Notes: a model not told the origin generated them from the letters alone. 64,000 nucleotides of DNA from Paenibacillus sinopodophylli (GCF_005930355.1 NZ_VDBO01000005.1:62001-126000), one strand, 5' to 3'. Shown: positions 36,301 through 44,034, numbered from the stretch's first letter. Program-made: numbers and translations.

Positions 36301-38486
36301 TCATTATGGGTAAGCTTCCAGAGGGGACTGGCTACACGTTGACCGCGAGCAAGGCTGGATACATCAGCGGCAGTGCGGACAATGTGAGCGTAACAGCAGA
36401 TCAGATTACGAGCGGCATTGCGATTACGCTGGAAAAGCTCATTACAACCTACACGGTCACGTTTGACAAAAACGGAGGAAGCACTGAAGCAGATCCGTTC
36501 TCAGTGACAGTGGTCTCTGGTGAAACAGTGGTCAATCTGCCAGCAGAGCCAGCGCGTACGAATTACACGTTCGCAGGCTGGAATACAAAGGCAGACGGAA
36601 GCGGCGCGATATTTACAGTGTTGACCCCAGTAACATCGGATATGACGGTCTATGCGGAGTGGAAGCAGGATGAGCCTGAGGAACCAGAAGTGAAGACCGG
36701 AACAATCGCGGGTACGGTAACTGACGGGGTCATTCCCGTAGCAGGTGCGAAGGTTAGTCTGACCGTCAGCGGCAGCGTCTACTCGGCGGAAACGAACGAA
36801 GCTGGTATGTACAGCATTGTCGAGGTGCCGGAAGGTACGGGCTATACGTTGACTGCAAGTAAAGCTGGATACGGTAGCGGCAGCGCAGACAATGTGAGCG
36901 TAACGGCAGGTGAGGTTACGAGTGGAATTGCGATTACGCTCAATAAAGTCATTACAATCTACACGGTCACTTTTGACAAAAACGGTGGAAGCATTGAAGC
37001 AGATCCGTCCTCAGTGACGGTGGTCTCGGGTGAAACGGTCGTCAATCTGCCAGCGGAGCCAGCGCGTACGGGTTATACGTTCGCAGGCTGGAATACGAAG
37101 GTAGACGGAAGCGGCGCGGTCTTCACAGCGTTGACTACGGTGACAGCGGATATGACGGTCTATGCAATGTGGAGGATAAACAACGAACCGGGTGGAAATC
37201 CGTCTAATCCATCTAACGGTACGACGCCAGCCAATCCGTATATCCCGAACGAGCGTATTACTACGGAGCCAGCACGGGTCTTGGTTAATATGACAATGGG
37301 CTCGACGCTTGTATCCAACAAACAGATGTCCGACCTCGTCGCTAGCAACAAAGAACGGGATATCGTACTGAGCGGCCAAGGCTATACTTTTACTTTTGCA
37401 AAAGGTGCAATGGCATCGCTCCAGGGAAGTGGGGACTTTGACTTCGGACTCCGCTTTAACGGCGGAGATACCTATAGTGATATGGTAAAGCTTGCAGGAA
37501 ATCAAGCAGCGCTTGCCATTAATTATAACTTTAGCGGGACGCTTCCGGGAGAAGTTACAATTAAACTGATGGTTGGTTCTGAATTTGCTGGCCGCACCTT
37601 GTATTATTACTTCTATAATGAAACGAAAAAACAGCTGGAGCTGGTTCAAAATACAGTTGTTGATGCACAAGGCTTCGCAACGGTGAAGCAATCTCATTTC
37701 TCGGACTATATATTTACGATTGCGCCACTGGGGCAAGTGAGCACAAGTAAAGGCAGCAAAATCAAAGTATCAACGGATGTGAAAGGCCACTCTATCCATA
37801 CCATTGTTCCGTACTATACAGTGGAAGGAAAGACAGTTCTTGTTCCATTCAGTACGAAGCTTGGCGATACGATGCACCTCATTGGTGATTTAGCGGCTGC
37901 GTATCTATTCAAGGATAATGCAAAAAACTTCTCCGATATCGGAACGCATTGGGCTCTTGAATCGATCGAATTCGTAACGGCTCGTGAATTGTTCAGCGGC
38001 ACTGCAGCAGAAGTCTTCAGCCCTAATCAGGCGATGACCAGAGGCATGCTAGTTACAGTCCTAGGCAAACTATGGGGAGTCGATTCGGGCAATGCGCCGG
38101 CTTCACGCTTCACAGATGTAAGTGTGGATGCCTATTATGCACCTTATGTCGAGTGGGCCGCACAGAACGGTATCGTGTCGGGCGTAGGCAATGGCAAATT
38201 TGCACCGAATGAAATCGTGACTCGCGAGCAATTAGCGGTCATGATTGCGAAGTTCCTGAACTTCGGGCAGCTGACTATAAGCGACGAAGGCGCCGGAAGC
38301 ACGGACAGTGCAGGATTTGCAGATGAGAGCAGCATTAGCGTATGGGCAAAAGCGAGTGTTGCTGAATTGCTGAACGCTAATCTCATTACGGGCAGAACGA
38401 GCGGTCAATTCGACCCGAAAGGTCAGGCAAGCAGGGCGGAAATCGCTGTTATTCTCAAACGCTTGATTGAACGTGTTGTGCAATAA
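30345..38486 (+). CDS. Giant SLH-anchored surface protein with PHP and calcineurin-like phosphoesterase domains
   Basis: The protein has 2713 residues. In order: signal peptide (1-28); PHP/CehA-like metal site with H55-T-H57-T-H59, D88-H89, H223 and D303-F-H305; Ig-like 'atrophied' domain (about 529-616); LamG 1 (617-835); two Ig-like domains (841-1005); LamG 2 (1007-1259); calcineurin-like phosphoesterase (1275-1546) with D1286, D1322 (GDIVD), N1356-H-D, H1437 and H1475/H1477 (GGHNHG); CarboxypepD-reg, InlB repeat, LamG 3, then two CarboxypepD-reg/InlB modules (1570-2275); a beta-rich domain; and three SLH repeats (about 2528-2713). Both enzyme sites look complete. It should hydrolyse phosphoesters at the cell surface, with LamG domains binding glycans. 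The start has TAGGAGGG before the codon. Confidence 0.93.
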   Translation: MLRKKLVMSALSFSIIFSSFNLPQSSASIAHGEPATMVEAEAQAEQGKWVTGEYHTHTHQSDDAQGTLTSVLDAAFENNGLDWLATSDHLRLSSRDNDGNVLASPIPMSKAIALYQAPKIKELQEAGKYAGKTISTGFEWDMPTYDHASVGIMTDEPGSDEALKAINQFEYLFTNRDASLFDSADVTKWNAADSRAYTTSNDARKAFQWLADHYPNSYALINHPSRKNGTSAEIKVQDIRDINNIAPNIAFAFEGMPGNQMAPDRGETVDSYGGADIRIAKLGGMWDALLGEGRRFWSFANSDFHFNISADRKYSSGYRPGEYSKNYTWLEGEGMNAIVDGMRSGKSYSVNGDIINALDFRLSGNGDTKEMGEELQVSPGDDLLVTIRFKSPQKNNNGDPVKVDHIDLIAGEVTGKAQAGTPAYSKATNDTTKVLKRFTSSDWTVDAEGYYAMTYELPSVDVNQYFRLRGTNLGTDVAGETSSGEPLLDPKTTTADNETRFAEINKRNYSDMWFYSNPIFLDVPYTNSQAVEEALVHIELPLETSSDVMLPLQGKQGAVISWETSDASIAAIMSGKAKITRPALGEPDRKVTLTATATKGGESDSRAFELTIKSTIIDDMMLWYTFDAADASLLSVPDKSGNGHAGTLIGGAELTSEHGGLVKLDGTNDAVRLPDGILKGITDATITMNINVDPALVRPAWMFSFASSQAAVAGTKYLGLMEDGSGRFRASITSNWYSDEQTVSKGSALSRGVWKKVAYSISGNTATLYEDGVQIAQNTGLTLTPQSMEQTVANYIGRPAYTGDKYFNGKVSDFRIYARALAAEEVAAVAAEDDAGTVADDKSALSLGDTSAVIANLTLPASGTNGSTISWQSNNTSVVGVDGTVVRPTDAKTTVTLTATIKKGTKWDSKSFTIVVLATGDAGDVDLDKQDLSIGGKNVSSNLILPTLGANGSTISWQSSNLSVIKADGTVNRPAQATNEKVSLTATLTKGGATATKVFELIVLSQTPVIAHWKFSQDNVVKGTLASGDLQLGDLSGLGNDLALVTTGNSSSSEATDMLKWAEDGNSLVFNNYKNAPVGKYFKTVADAMVNKEKFMNGYTIEILFKMPEEFTPAKHQWSGILTRQGTGKEIGKTVGEPEVLTSLSVSNLQELQWGSYPTNMNNISTAWSFTLGSAKHWYHTAVVNDGHHTKIYIDGVTDFRNPAEEAIGIEAVNGKGWNVGASEYNGALDGLFAGTIQEIKITANALPQDKWVTQEFDIDGIIEGTNEDLPLLSNDDTYSIAFIPDTQNEVRYQPEIFHEQMQWLADQYGPNRIAMIASLGDIVDQSWVGQQWIEADKGFDKLDSAGAPYIITRGNHDVGGSGSYTYLNYFGDSRFAGKSYYHGGSPTGYSSYAIFEAGSYKYMVLSIDRELFKSDLKWAQNVLKENSTLPTIIISHESLIIAPNGKLAYSGNGQSLYDDLVKNNKQVFMTIGGHNHGTDHRIVKNGAGQDVIEMLVDYQSYYHGGNGWLRFMEMDEAQDKVTFRTYSPWVETLAENERTFFDLKHLLGKTENFTLDFDFDERFSFYNKVGAVTGIATDGSDPLAGALVSLSINGKLYSALTAFDGSFRMNDVPAGTGYVLTVSKAGYSSKYVDVSIVSNRTTNAGGADLTPLSSNFYNVQFDANGGETEANPLWIKVIEGGNVASLPAAPAKADYVFKGWNTQPDGSGQTFTATTEVNGALTVYAQWTNLLLRYDFDLNAAHGTIVSDKSGNGYDGTLIGGAELTTERGGSLKLDGIDDAVRLPDGILDGLVSTTISMNIYADQSLARPAWLFSFATAGSAVAGTKYMGLLEDNSGKLRASITPNWYVAEQTVSKATELEKGKWKSIAYTISGNTATLYEDGVQVAQNTNLTLTPQDIERTIANYIGRPTYSGDKYFKGQIADFRIYSQALAPEEIADLSAEQSAAYGSVSGMVIDASGPVSGAAVSLTVGDRSYETQTAADGSFIMGKLPEGTGYTLTASKAGYISGSADNVSVTADQITSGIAITLEKLITTYTVTFDKNGGSTEADPFSVTVVSGETVVNLPAEPARTNYTFAGWNTKADGSGAIFTVLTPVTSDMTVYAEWKQDEPEEPEVKTGTIAGTVTDGVIPVAGAKVSLTVSGSVYSAETNEAGMYSIVEVPEGTGYTLTASKAGYGSGSADNVSVTAGEVTSGIAITLNKVITIYTVTFDKNGGSIEADPSSVTVVSGETVVNLPAEPARTGYTFAGWNTKVDGSGAVFTALTTVTADMTVYAMWRINNEPGGNPSNPSNGTTPANPYIPNERITTEPARVLVNMTMGSTLVSNKQMSDLVASNKERDIVLSGQGYTFTFAKGAMASLQGSGDFDFGLRFNGGDTYSDMVKLAGNQAALAINYNFSGTLPGEVTIKLMVGSEFAGRTLYYYFYNETKKQLELVQNTVVDAQGFATVKQSHFSDYIFTIAPLGQVSTSKGSKIKVSTDVKGHSIHTIVPYYTVEGKTVLVPFSTKLGDTMHLIGDLAAAYLFKDNAKNFSDIGTHWALESIEFVTARELFSGTAAEVFSPNQAMTRGMLVTVLGKLWGVDSGNAPASRFTDVSVDAYYAPYVEWAAQNGIVSGVGNGKFAPNEIVTREQLAVMIAKFLNFGQLTISDEGAGSTDSAGFADESSISVWAKASVAELLNANLITGRTSGQFDPKGQASRAEIAVILKRLIERVVQ
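36187..37170 (+). repeat. In-gene tandem duplication with 510-bp period
   Basis: The CarboxypepD-reg plus InlB module at about 36187-36665 is repeated at about 36697-37170. The matching point 36441 (ATTACAACCTACACGGTCAC) recurs at 36951 with one base changed, giving a period of exactly 510 bp (170 codons). The long near-identity at DNA level indicates a recent duplication. Confidence 0.8.
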
Positions 38487-39082
38487 TGTAGAGTAGCTTA
38501 GTGCATTAAAGATTAAGGAACTTAATGAATAGTTACAGGTAGCGGTCTCTTCGCAATGGCGGAGGGGCCGTTTTTATTGGGGGTAACGTAAGGGAAGCTA
38601 TGTCTCTATGCTGAAAAAACGGCTAAGAGAATAACGTTTTTGATGAAAAGTTAAAAATGTGAGGTTAATCAATTTGAAGACAACAAGTTCAAACTATAGA
38701 GGCAATTCAATAATTGAAGAAAGGAGTCGTTAATTGATTGGGGAGTAAAGAAGAGGTAGACGGCAGTATTGAAGCTGAGTATGCCATATATCAAATAAAA
38801 AGAGTGCTAACATCTTCTGGGGGAATCAAGCGACCCATTTCAGAAGAGAGAAGCACTCATTGTTCTATGTGTATTATATGTGTTAAGGGTATCATGTATT
38901 CCTCATTAATGTCAACTTGTCAGCGTATTTGAATAAGGGCTGCTATTAAACAAAATGTAGTTACGTTAAGAATAGCGAAACAACTCTTGAAATTATGGTA
39001 TGACAATTATTAAGTATAGTAGTATTCTGAGTTTAATATACAAATTATTGGATTAAATCAACTGAGAGGGGATAATGGGAAA
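38487..39082. other. 596-bp intergenic region
   Basis: It holds the terminator of the giant gene, then A+T-rich sequence leading to the HEPN gene. A 64-codon frame (38738-38932, TTG start, AAGGAG 11 bases upstream) is possible but has no recognisable feature. I do not call it. Confidence 0.4.
38543..38575 (+). terminator. Terminator of the giant SLH gene
   Basis: CGGTCTCTTCGC pairs with GCGGAGGGGCCG (12 bp including G-T pairs) around an AATG loop and is followed by TTTTT. Confidence 0.8.
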
Positions 39083-40885
39083 TTGAACAAAAATTTCACC
39101 ACAAAAAAATACTTTATTGATGGATTTAAAGATTACATAAAAAATCAGCATAAATCACTATCTAAAATCTATATTCCGAGTATAAGAGAATTACTGATTG
39201 ATTATATTGAAATTCACAATGAAATTACTTCAAATTTTGAGCTCGAAAAATTAGAAAAGTCTAGAAAAGAGCTACTTGAATCAATGAAGTACTTTATTAA
39301 AAATTCTATATTTAATAAAGATAGCCTTTATAAAAAAGAGTTGACACTCCTAATTAATCAGATCGACAAATTAAGCGAAAATGATAATCAGAATAAAATG
39401 AGTTATGCAAGTATACATAAGATTTGCAACTCATTTATTAAAAAATTTAATACCAGAAATATATATACTGATATTGTGAATTTGGTGAAAATGAATGATA
39501 AATTAATTGAGTCTGAATTAGCAATACATTCTCTTATCAATGAGCTAGTTTTTGATGGCTATTCGTTAAGATATTTAGATTCTTGGGCGAAGGAGAAACT
39601 AGGAGTCGAAGTTAAGGAGGATACTATAGATAGTATCCTAGATAGATTCTGTGATTTAAAGAGAAGAAAAGATACATTTGTGTTTTACATTAATATATTC
39701 GAAAGTGATTATTTTAATCATGATTCGACGTATATAGACTTTAATATTTTATTAGTAAAACAAAATTATGATGAATTAGATCTTGGGTTTTGGAAAGATG
39801 GTAAAGAAAGAAAACGATATCTACAAGAAGCTTCGGGATATCAACTTTGCAAAATTGAAATCACTGCATTGGATTATTATAAAGGAATCGAGTATATATT
39901 AAGCTCAATTAGTTCGTATTTCCAAATGATTGCTTATGTGACTACAGAGAAACAGAATCCACAGAGTCTGCTTCTCGATAAAATTGTTTGTAAACTTCCG
40001 AATGATACATACAAAAATCTAAGAATCACAGATGGAACATCTGCAGATAATAAGATTCTGTTTTATAAAATCGAAAATAGGGAACGACAAGATGTTGAAG
40101 ACTTTATTCTATATAGGGGGCAGGTTTTTTCAGATAATTTAAAAACCCAAGAAGTATTTAATATACAAAGAGCATTGAATATTGTGAAGGATCAGCATCA
40201 TCACTCACAGGAAAATAAGATTATTAACTTATGGGCAGTCTTGGAGTATGTTTTGACTTTCAAAGAGTCAGGTGGAAGTATTATCTCAAAAATTAAGGAT
40301 ATAATTCCTAAAATAACATGTTTGTATATAATGAAAGATAAGATTAATATATTTTGGAGTAGAATATTTGAGTATAGTGATAAGGATATATCTATAATTA
40401 ATGAATTTTTAAAATGTAAAAAAGAAGGGGAGCAGTATCAATATGACCTTAAACTCCTTCTAAGCTTTATTCATGAGAAAGGTCCAAAGTTAGCAGACGA
40501 TTTAAAGTTTGATAATAATTTGTATAGAGCTTTTTTGGAAATTGGGCAGTTTATTTCTAATCCGAAGGCATTATTTGATTACTTGGAAAATAAAAAACAA
40601 GAAATTAAACATGATTTAGTTAGGAGTTATAGAGCACGGAATGTTCTTATTCATTCTGGAAAAGAAACACAGGCAAATCTAGACTTTAAAGCTCTTCGCT
40701 TATATTCCTATAATAATAATCTTCTCGGATTGATAATTTATTACTTATACAGAAACCCTCAGTTTAAAATAACGGAAATATTAAACTCCATTGATTACAC
40801 TTATGAAAATTATATCGAAGGTTTGAAAGAAGGAACAATTGTTCCGGAAGAAATATGTAAACCTAAGTATCTTTTTATCGGCTAG
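39083..40885 (+). CDS. Large HEPN-motif protein, unknown function (possible defence RNase)
   Basis: The 600-residue protein is rich in Lys, Asn, Ile and Asp, and the gene is visibly more A+T-rich than its neighbours, a sign of transfer. The C-terminal part shows an Apea-like HEPN pattern: a helix NKIINLWAVLEYVLTF (about 373-390), then much later R519-N-V-L-I-H524, the Rx4-6H motif of HEPN ribonucleases, followed by SG. The N-terminal 330 residues are helical or mixed and not recognised, possibly a sensor. TTG start, with GAGAGGGG about 13 bases upstream, is acceptable but not strong. The gene stands alone between a terminator and a convergent gene. An abortive-infection role is inferred from the motif and context only. 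Confidence 0.72.
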   Translation: MNKNFTTKKYFIDGFKDYIKNQHKSLSKIYIPSIRELLIDYIEIHNEITSNFELEKLEKSRKELLESMKYFIKNSIFNKDSLYKKELTLLINQIDKLSENDNQNKMSYASIHKICNSFIKKFNTRNIYTDIVNLVKMNDKLIESELAIHSLINELVFDGYSLRYLDSWAKEKLGVEVKEDTIDSILDRFCDLKRRKDTFVFYINIFESDYFNHDSTYIDFNILLVKQNYDELDLGFWKDGKERKRYLQEASGYQLCKIEITALDYYKGIEYILSSISSYFQMIAYVTTEKQNPQSLLLDKIVCKLPNDTYKNLRITDGTSADNKILFYKIENRERQDVEDFILYRGQVFSDNLKTQEVFNIQRALNIVKDQHHHSQENKIINLWAVLEYVLTFKESGGSIISKIKDIIPKITCLYIMKDKINIFWSRIFEYSDKDISIINEFLKCKKEGEQYQYDLKLLLSFIHEKGPKLADDLKFDNNLYRAFLEIGQFISNPKALFDYLENKKQEIKHDLVRSYRARNVLIHSGKETQANLDFKALRLYSYNNNLLGLIIYYLYRNPQFKITEILNSIDYTYENYIEGLKEGTIVPEEICKPKYLFIG

Positions 40886-40968
40886 ATATTTAGATAAATG
40901 AAAGGCATCTTATTATGAGGTGTGAATTAGAAATATCACCATAAGAAGCGCGCCTAGGACAACGTGTA

Positions 40969-41766
40969 CTAATGAGGTTCAGGACAAACAAGCCTAGATT
41001 TCAAATAATTGAGGCTTGTTTGTATGCTTTGGAGAGGATTTACGCTTTCATCCTGCTCGACGAAATAATAGAGGACTCCAGCCTCAGTGAAGCTGCTGAA
41101 TATAGAAGCCCAATCAATCGTGCCTTGGCCGACCTCCGTGAAATCTCCGTTAGGATCCATATCTTTCACATGAATAAGCGGGGATAAGCCTTTATAAGCG
41201 AGTAAGGTAGATTGCGGGTCGAGTCCCGCTTTCTTCACCCAATACATATCGAGCTCAAGCTTCATAACGTCGGTGCCGACACCAGTTAACAAGCGGTCAA
41301 TCGTTCTTTTTCCATCTCGCAGTTCAAATTCTTCTGCGTGAGGATGGTACAGAAGCTGCATGCCACGACGCTGAATGGCCAAGCCAAGCTTGCGCAGTAA
41401 ACCGATAGACGCTTTCAACGATTTGGCATCGGCATAACTCTCCTTGAACAAGAAGGTAACGATGTAATGGGCTCCGATGGTTTGGGCATAATCAAGCTGG
41501 CTCTGCAGGTTCTCCAGCGTCAACGGGTAGACGGAAGTAGATACGATTCTTAATCCGAGACGACCAAGCTCTGCCTTCAATCGCTCAGCTGGAATATCCG
41601 CATATCCCCAGCTATAGGGCTCCACTAGCTTGTAGCCGATCGCTGCGACCTTCTCCAGCGTTCCGAAATAATCCTTCTCCAGCTCGTTACGGAGTGTGAA
41701 AAGCTGCAATCCTGGTGGAATGGAAGTCAGCTCTCTTAGTTTATCGCCGCATCTTATGAATTTCAT
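40969..41766 (-). CDS. Sugar phosphate isomerase/epimerase-like TIM barrel
   Basis: The 265-residue protein belongs to the AP-endonuclease-2/xylose-isomerase-like TIM barrel family: GLQLFTLRNELEKDYFGTLEKV at the start, LLYHPHAEEF, KLELDMYWVKKAG (metal-binding Glu/Asp), and LIHVKDMDPNGDFTEVGQGTIDW near the end. Such enzymes isomerise or epimerise sugars or keto-sugar derivatives. A decayed GMC oxidoreductase tail lies just upstream, and these two families often form sugar-oxidising pairs. A perfect 11-bp inverted repeat (40985-40995/41012-41022) sits inside the last 16 codons. Confidence 0.9.
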   Translation of the reverse strand: MKFIRCGDKLRELTSIPPGLQLFTLRNELEKDYFGTLEKVAAIGYKLVEPYSWGYADIPAERLKAELGRLGLRIVSTSVYPLTLENLQSQLDYAQTIGAHYIVTFLFKESYADAKSLKASIGLLRKLGLAIQRRGMQLLYHPHAEEFELRDGKRTIDRLLTGVGTDVMKLELDMYWVKKAGLDPQSTLLAYKGLSPLIHVKDMDPNGDFTEVGQGTIDWASIFSSFTEAGVLYYFVEQDESVNPLQSIQTSLNYLKSRLVCPEPH

Positions 41767-41785
41767 TGGCTCCTCCTCGCAGCTC

Positions 41786-41992
41786 TCATGATTGCAATCG
41801 TTTGGCTATCTCATCCGCCAGCCCGCTTGTCGATATGACGCTGTTATCCGCCACGTAAAGTCCAACAATGCCATGGACTTGGCCCGAAGGGTTCGTCACG
41901 GATGTTGACGGGTCTACACCCATTCTTCTAAATGTATATGCGGCGAGTGGGAGCAGCGAGTCAGGAAATTTGTACGAATAGGTTAAGCAGCA
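41786..41992 (-). pseudogene. C-terminal remnant of a GMC-type FAD oxidoreductase
   Basis: A start-less minus-strand frame ends with NPSGQVHGIVGLYVADNSVI and then LADEIAKRLQS before the stop. This matches the GMC C-terminal signature (V.GV.NLYVADaSv.P). The frame is closed by a TAG at 41993-41995 and nothing upstream resembles the FAD-binding domain, so most of the gene is deleted. It sits 20 bases upstream of the TIM-barrel gene, which was probably its operon partner. Confidence 0.7.
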
Positions 41993-42032
41993 CTACTCGA
42001 AGGCCAAGAGATTCATATAGCTTTCCTCATGG

Positions 42033-42428
42033 TTATTCATCTTCCGATACACGGAACGAATCCAAATAGCTGTGAATTTCTGCTTCTGGTGTCTGGAGCA
42101 GCGTCCCGAGCATCGTCTGAATGGCGCGAAGGGATTCCACTTTCTCGTCGATCTCGGTCATTTTGCTGCGAACGTATTCCTTTAACGTTTGAGGGTCCAT
42201 AGTATGGCCGAGCAGATGCAGCACTTCTTTAATTTCCTTGAGCGAGTAGCCGAGCGACTTGGTGTCCTGGATGAATTTAATTTTGACCAAATAATCGTCC
42301 GCGTACAGCCGATAGCCACCAGGGCTTCGACGGGGAGCTGGCAGTATGCCGCTTTCCTCGTAATAACGAATCGTTGCCATGCTGAGACCAGTTCGCTTGG
42401 CAAGCTCGCCGCGTGTCATTCCTTCCAT
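42033..42428 (-). CDS. MerR-family regulator (short form)
   Basis: The 131-residue protein starts MTRGELAKRTGLSMATIRYYEESGILPAPRR after a short extension, followed by GYRLYADDYLVKIKFIQDTKSLGYSLKEI, the classic MerR winged helix. A dimerisation helix and a short tail without an obvious effector domain or Cys pair complete it. It follows the hydrolase gene by 37 bases on the same strand. The operon promoter (44004-44034) has a MerR operator in a 19-bp spacer, so autoregulation is likely. Confidence 0.92.
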   Translation of the reverse strand: MEGMTRGELAKRTGLSMATIRYYEESGILPAPRRSPGGYRLYADDYLVKIKFIQDTKSLGYSLKEIKEVLHLLGHTMDPQTLKEYVRSKMTEIDEKVESLRAIQTMLGTLLQTPEAEIHSYLDSFRVSEDE

Positions 42429-42465
42429 GACTGGTTGCCCTCCTTGTGCTGCCCGCTTGTTTATT

Positions 42466-43935
42466 TTACTGCTGCTTTTTTGTATAGGTATCGTCGAAAA
42501 TAACCTCTGGATAGCGAGGGGATGGCCCAGCTAGAAGCGGCTGCTGCGGTTCATTCTTCAAATACTGATTGAAAAAGGCGGTGACGTAAGAGCGTGTAAT
42601 ATCAACTGTGTGCTCCGGGTCCACGCCTTTGGCGAACAGCTTGGGTGAGAGCAGTGCGATGTCGGTAAAGCTCTGATGGATGAAAGGCTCCACAGTCATA
42701 TAATAAGTGTCGTTAGTGCTTTTCGTCATAACCGAATTCAGATCGTCAGCGAATTCCTCGAAAAAGACGTATACCTTCTTTTTGTTCGCCGGATCAAGGC
42801 TCTTGGCAGTATCTCCTGTCATCATATACATGAACGGCTGCGTCAAGCCGTTAAGGGCTACATCTCCCCAGAAGCCGCCTTCTAGGCTTACCCCTGCTTT
42901 GAAGCGACTATCCTGTGCCAGCGTCTCTGCGGTCGTTGCCCCGCCATAAGAATGGCCGAAAATACCGACACGGCTCAGATCCAGCCTGCCGTCAAATCGT
43001 TGTTCAGGGTCTTTCTCATTCCATACAGTCAAGCTGTCTAGCACGAAGCTGGCATCGGCTGCTCGGATGGCGACTTCTTTAATATTATGGTTATAAAGCT
43101 CTGCCGGCGTCTGGAATTCGGGTTCTGCTTCGTATAGAACCGAGCGGCCATCAGGAAATTCAATCTTCGCGGATGTATAAGGATGATCGATGCCTACGAC
43201 GATGTAGCCCTGACTGACCAGCTCCTCAATAGCCGTCATACTCTGGAAGCGGGTCGAGCGAATGCCTGGAGAGAAGAGGACAATTGGATAGCTTGCTTCG
43301 GCAGCGGATAACGCAGCTCCTTCTACCACATGAGTTGGAATCTGTGTAACGTAGCTGAAAATGTGCTTAGGTATGCCGAACACGAGGCTGATCGCTTCCC
43401 CGATTTCCAAAGGGTAGTGCTCCATGGATGTTTGCTTGGTCTGATCCTTATCTACCGGATACCACACGTTGATCATCAGCTCGCGCTTTTCATTTGGTTT
43501 CTCGCTGTGCGTTTCGTCGCGGGATTCATCTGTCAGATGCCGCGCGATAGTGCCGATTCCATAGCTGCCGCTAGGCTCCGGCATCGTGAAAACAGGCAGC
43601 AGCATGCTGAGAAAAACGGAGGAGCTATTGAGAGCCAGCACGACGAGGGCGAGCAAGCTTTTTCTCCATACAGCCATAGGACGTGATGAATTGCGGGCAC
43701 TGAGGTTTCCGCTAGGATTAAGCAGCCTTAGGAATAAACCGATAAGCAGGAATAGCGCCGCTGCGTAGGCTGGAACCATTTGCAGGCGGAAAGAATCAAT
43801 GATGCCATGCAGTGCTATAACGAGAGCCAATGCACCGAACAAAGCGATATCCAGCTGTTGCTTTCTTCTCGCCAATAGCATGCCACCGGCAACTGCCATA
43901 ATCATTAAAACGACGATCAAATCCCATACATTCAT
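42466..43935 (-). CDS. Membrane-anchored alpha/beta hydrolase (PAF-acetylhydrolase-like)
   Basis: The 489-residue protein has three to four N-terminal hydrophobic helices (about 5-125), then a dienelactone/PAF-acetylhydrolase-type domain. Visible elements are WYPVDK, YPIVLFSPGIRSTR (oxyanion region), a YIVVGIDHPY strand, the nucleophile elbow GIFGHSYGG, and a late catalytic His (IHQSFTDI). It probably hydrolyses an ester substrate outside the membrane. It is the first gene of the hydrolase-merR operon. Confidence 0.88.
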   Translation of the reverse strand: MNVWDLIVVLMIMAVAGGMLLARRKQQLDIALFGALALVIALHGIIDSFRLQMVPAYAAALFLLIGLFLRLLNPSGNLSARNSSRPMAVWRKSLLALVVLALNSSSVFLSMLLPVFTMPEPSGSYGIGTIARHLTDESRDETHSEKPNEKRELMINVWYPVDKDQTKQTSMEHYPLEIGEAISLVFGIPKHIFSYVTQIPTHVVEGAALSAAEASYPIVLFSPGIRSTRFQSMTAIEELVSQGYIVVGIDHPYTSAKIEFPDGRSVLYEAEPEFQTPAELYNHNIKEVAIRAADASFVLDSLTVWNEKDPEQRFDGRLDLSRVGIFGHSYGGATTAETLAQDSRFKAGVSLEGGFWGDVALNGLTQPFMYMMTGDTAKSLDPANKKKVYVFFEEFADDLNSVMTKSTNDTYYMTVEPFIHQSFTDIALLSPKLFAKGVDPEHTVDITRSYVTAFFNQYLKNEPQQPLLAGPSPRYPEVIFDDTYTKKQQ

Positions 43936-44003
43936 TATACTGTACCTCCAATAGTAGTTCCTTGTCCTCCATCTAGAAAGACTGGAGCTGGATGATACAT
44001 GAA

Positions 44004-44034
44004 GTATAAGGCTTGAAGTTTACTTCAAGGTCAA
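44004..44034 (-). promoter_or_regulatory. MerR-type promoter with 19-bp spacer and perfect dyad
   Basis: On the minus strand, -35 TTGACC (44034-44029) and -10 TTATAC (44009-44004) are 19 bp apart. The spacer contains the perfect dyad CTTGAAGTTTACTTCAAG (44012-44029). A long spacer filled by an inverted repeat is the hallmark of MerR-activated promoters. The start codon of the hydrolase gene is about 70 bases downstream. Confidence 0.82.

Noticed and set aside
37011-37736. 241-codon minus-strand frame inside the giant gene
   Set aside because: Antisense shadow of a strongly coding repeat region. The plus-strand frame has clear domains throughout.
38738-38932. 64-codon frame before the HEPN gene
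   Set aside because: TTG start with a distant AAGGAG, no domain, and ordinary amino-acid composition. It could be an antitoxin partner, but nothing in it supports that.
40985-41022. 11-bp inverted repeat as a terminator for the HEPN gene
   Set aside because: It lies inside the last codons of the convergent TIM-barrel gene and lacks a T run on either strand.
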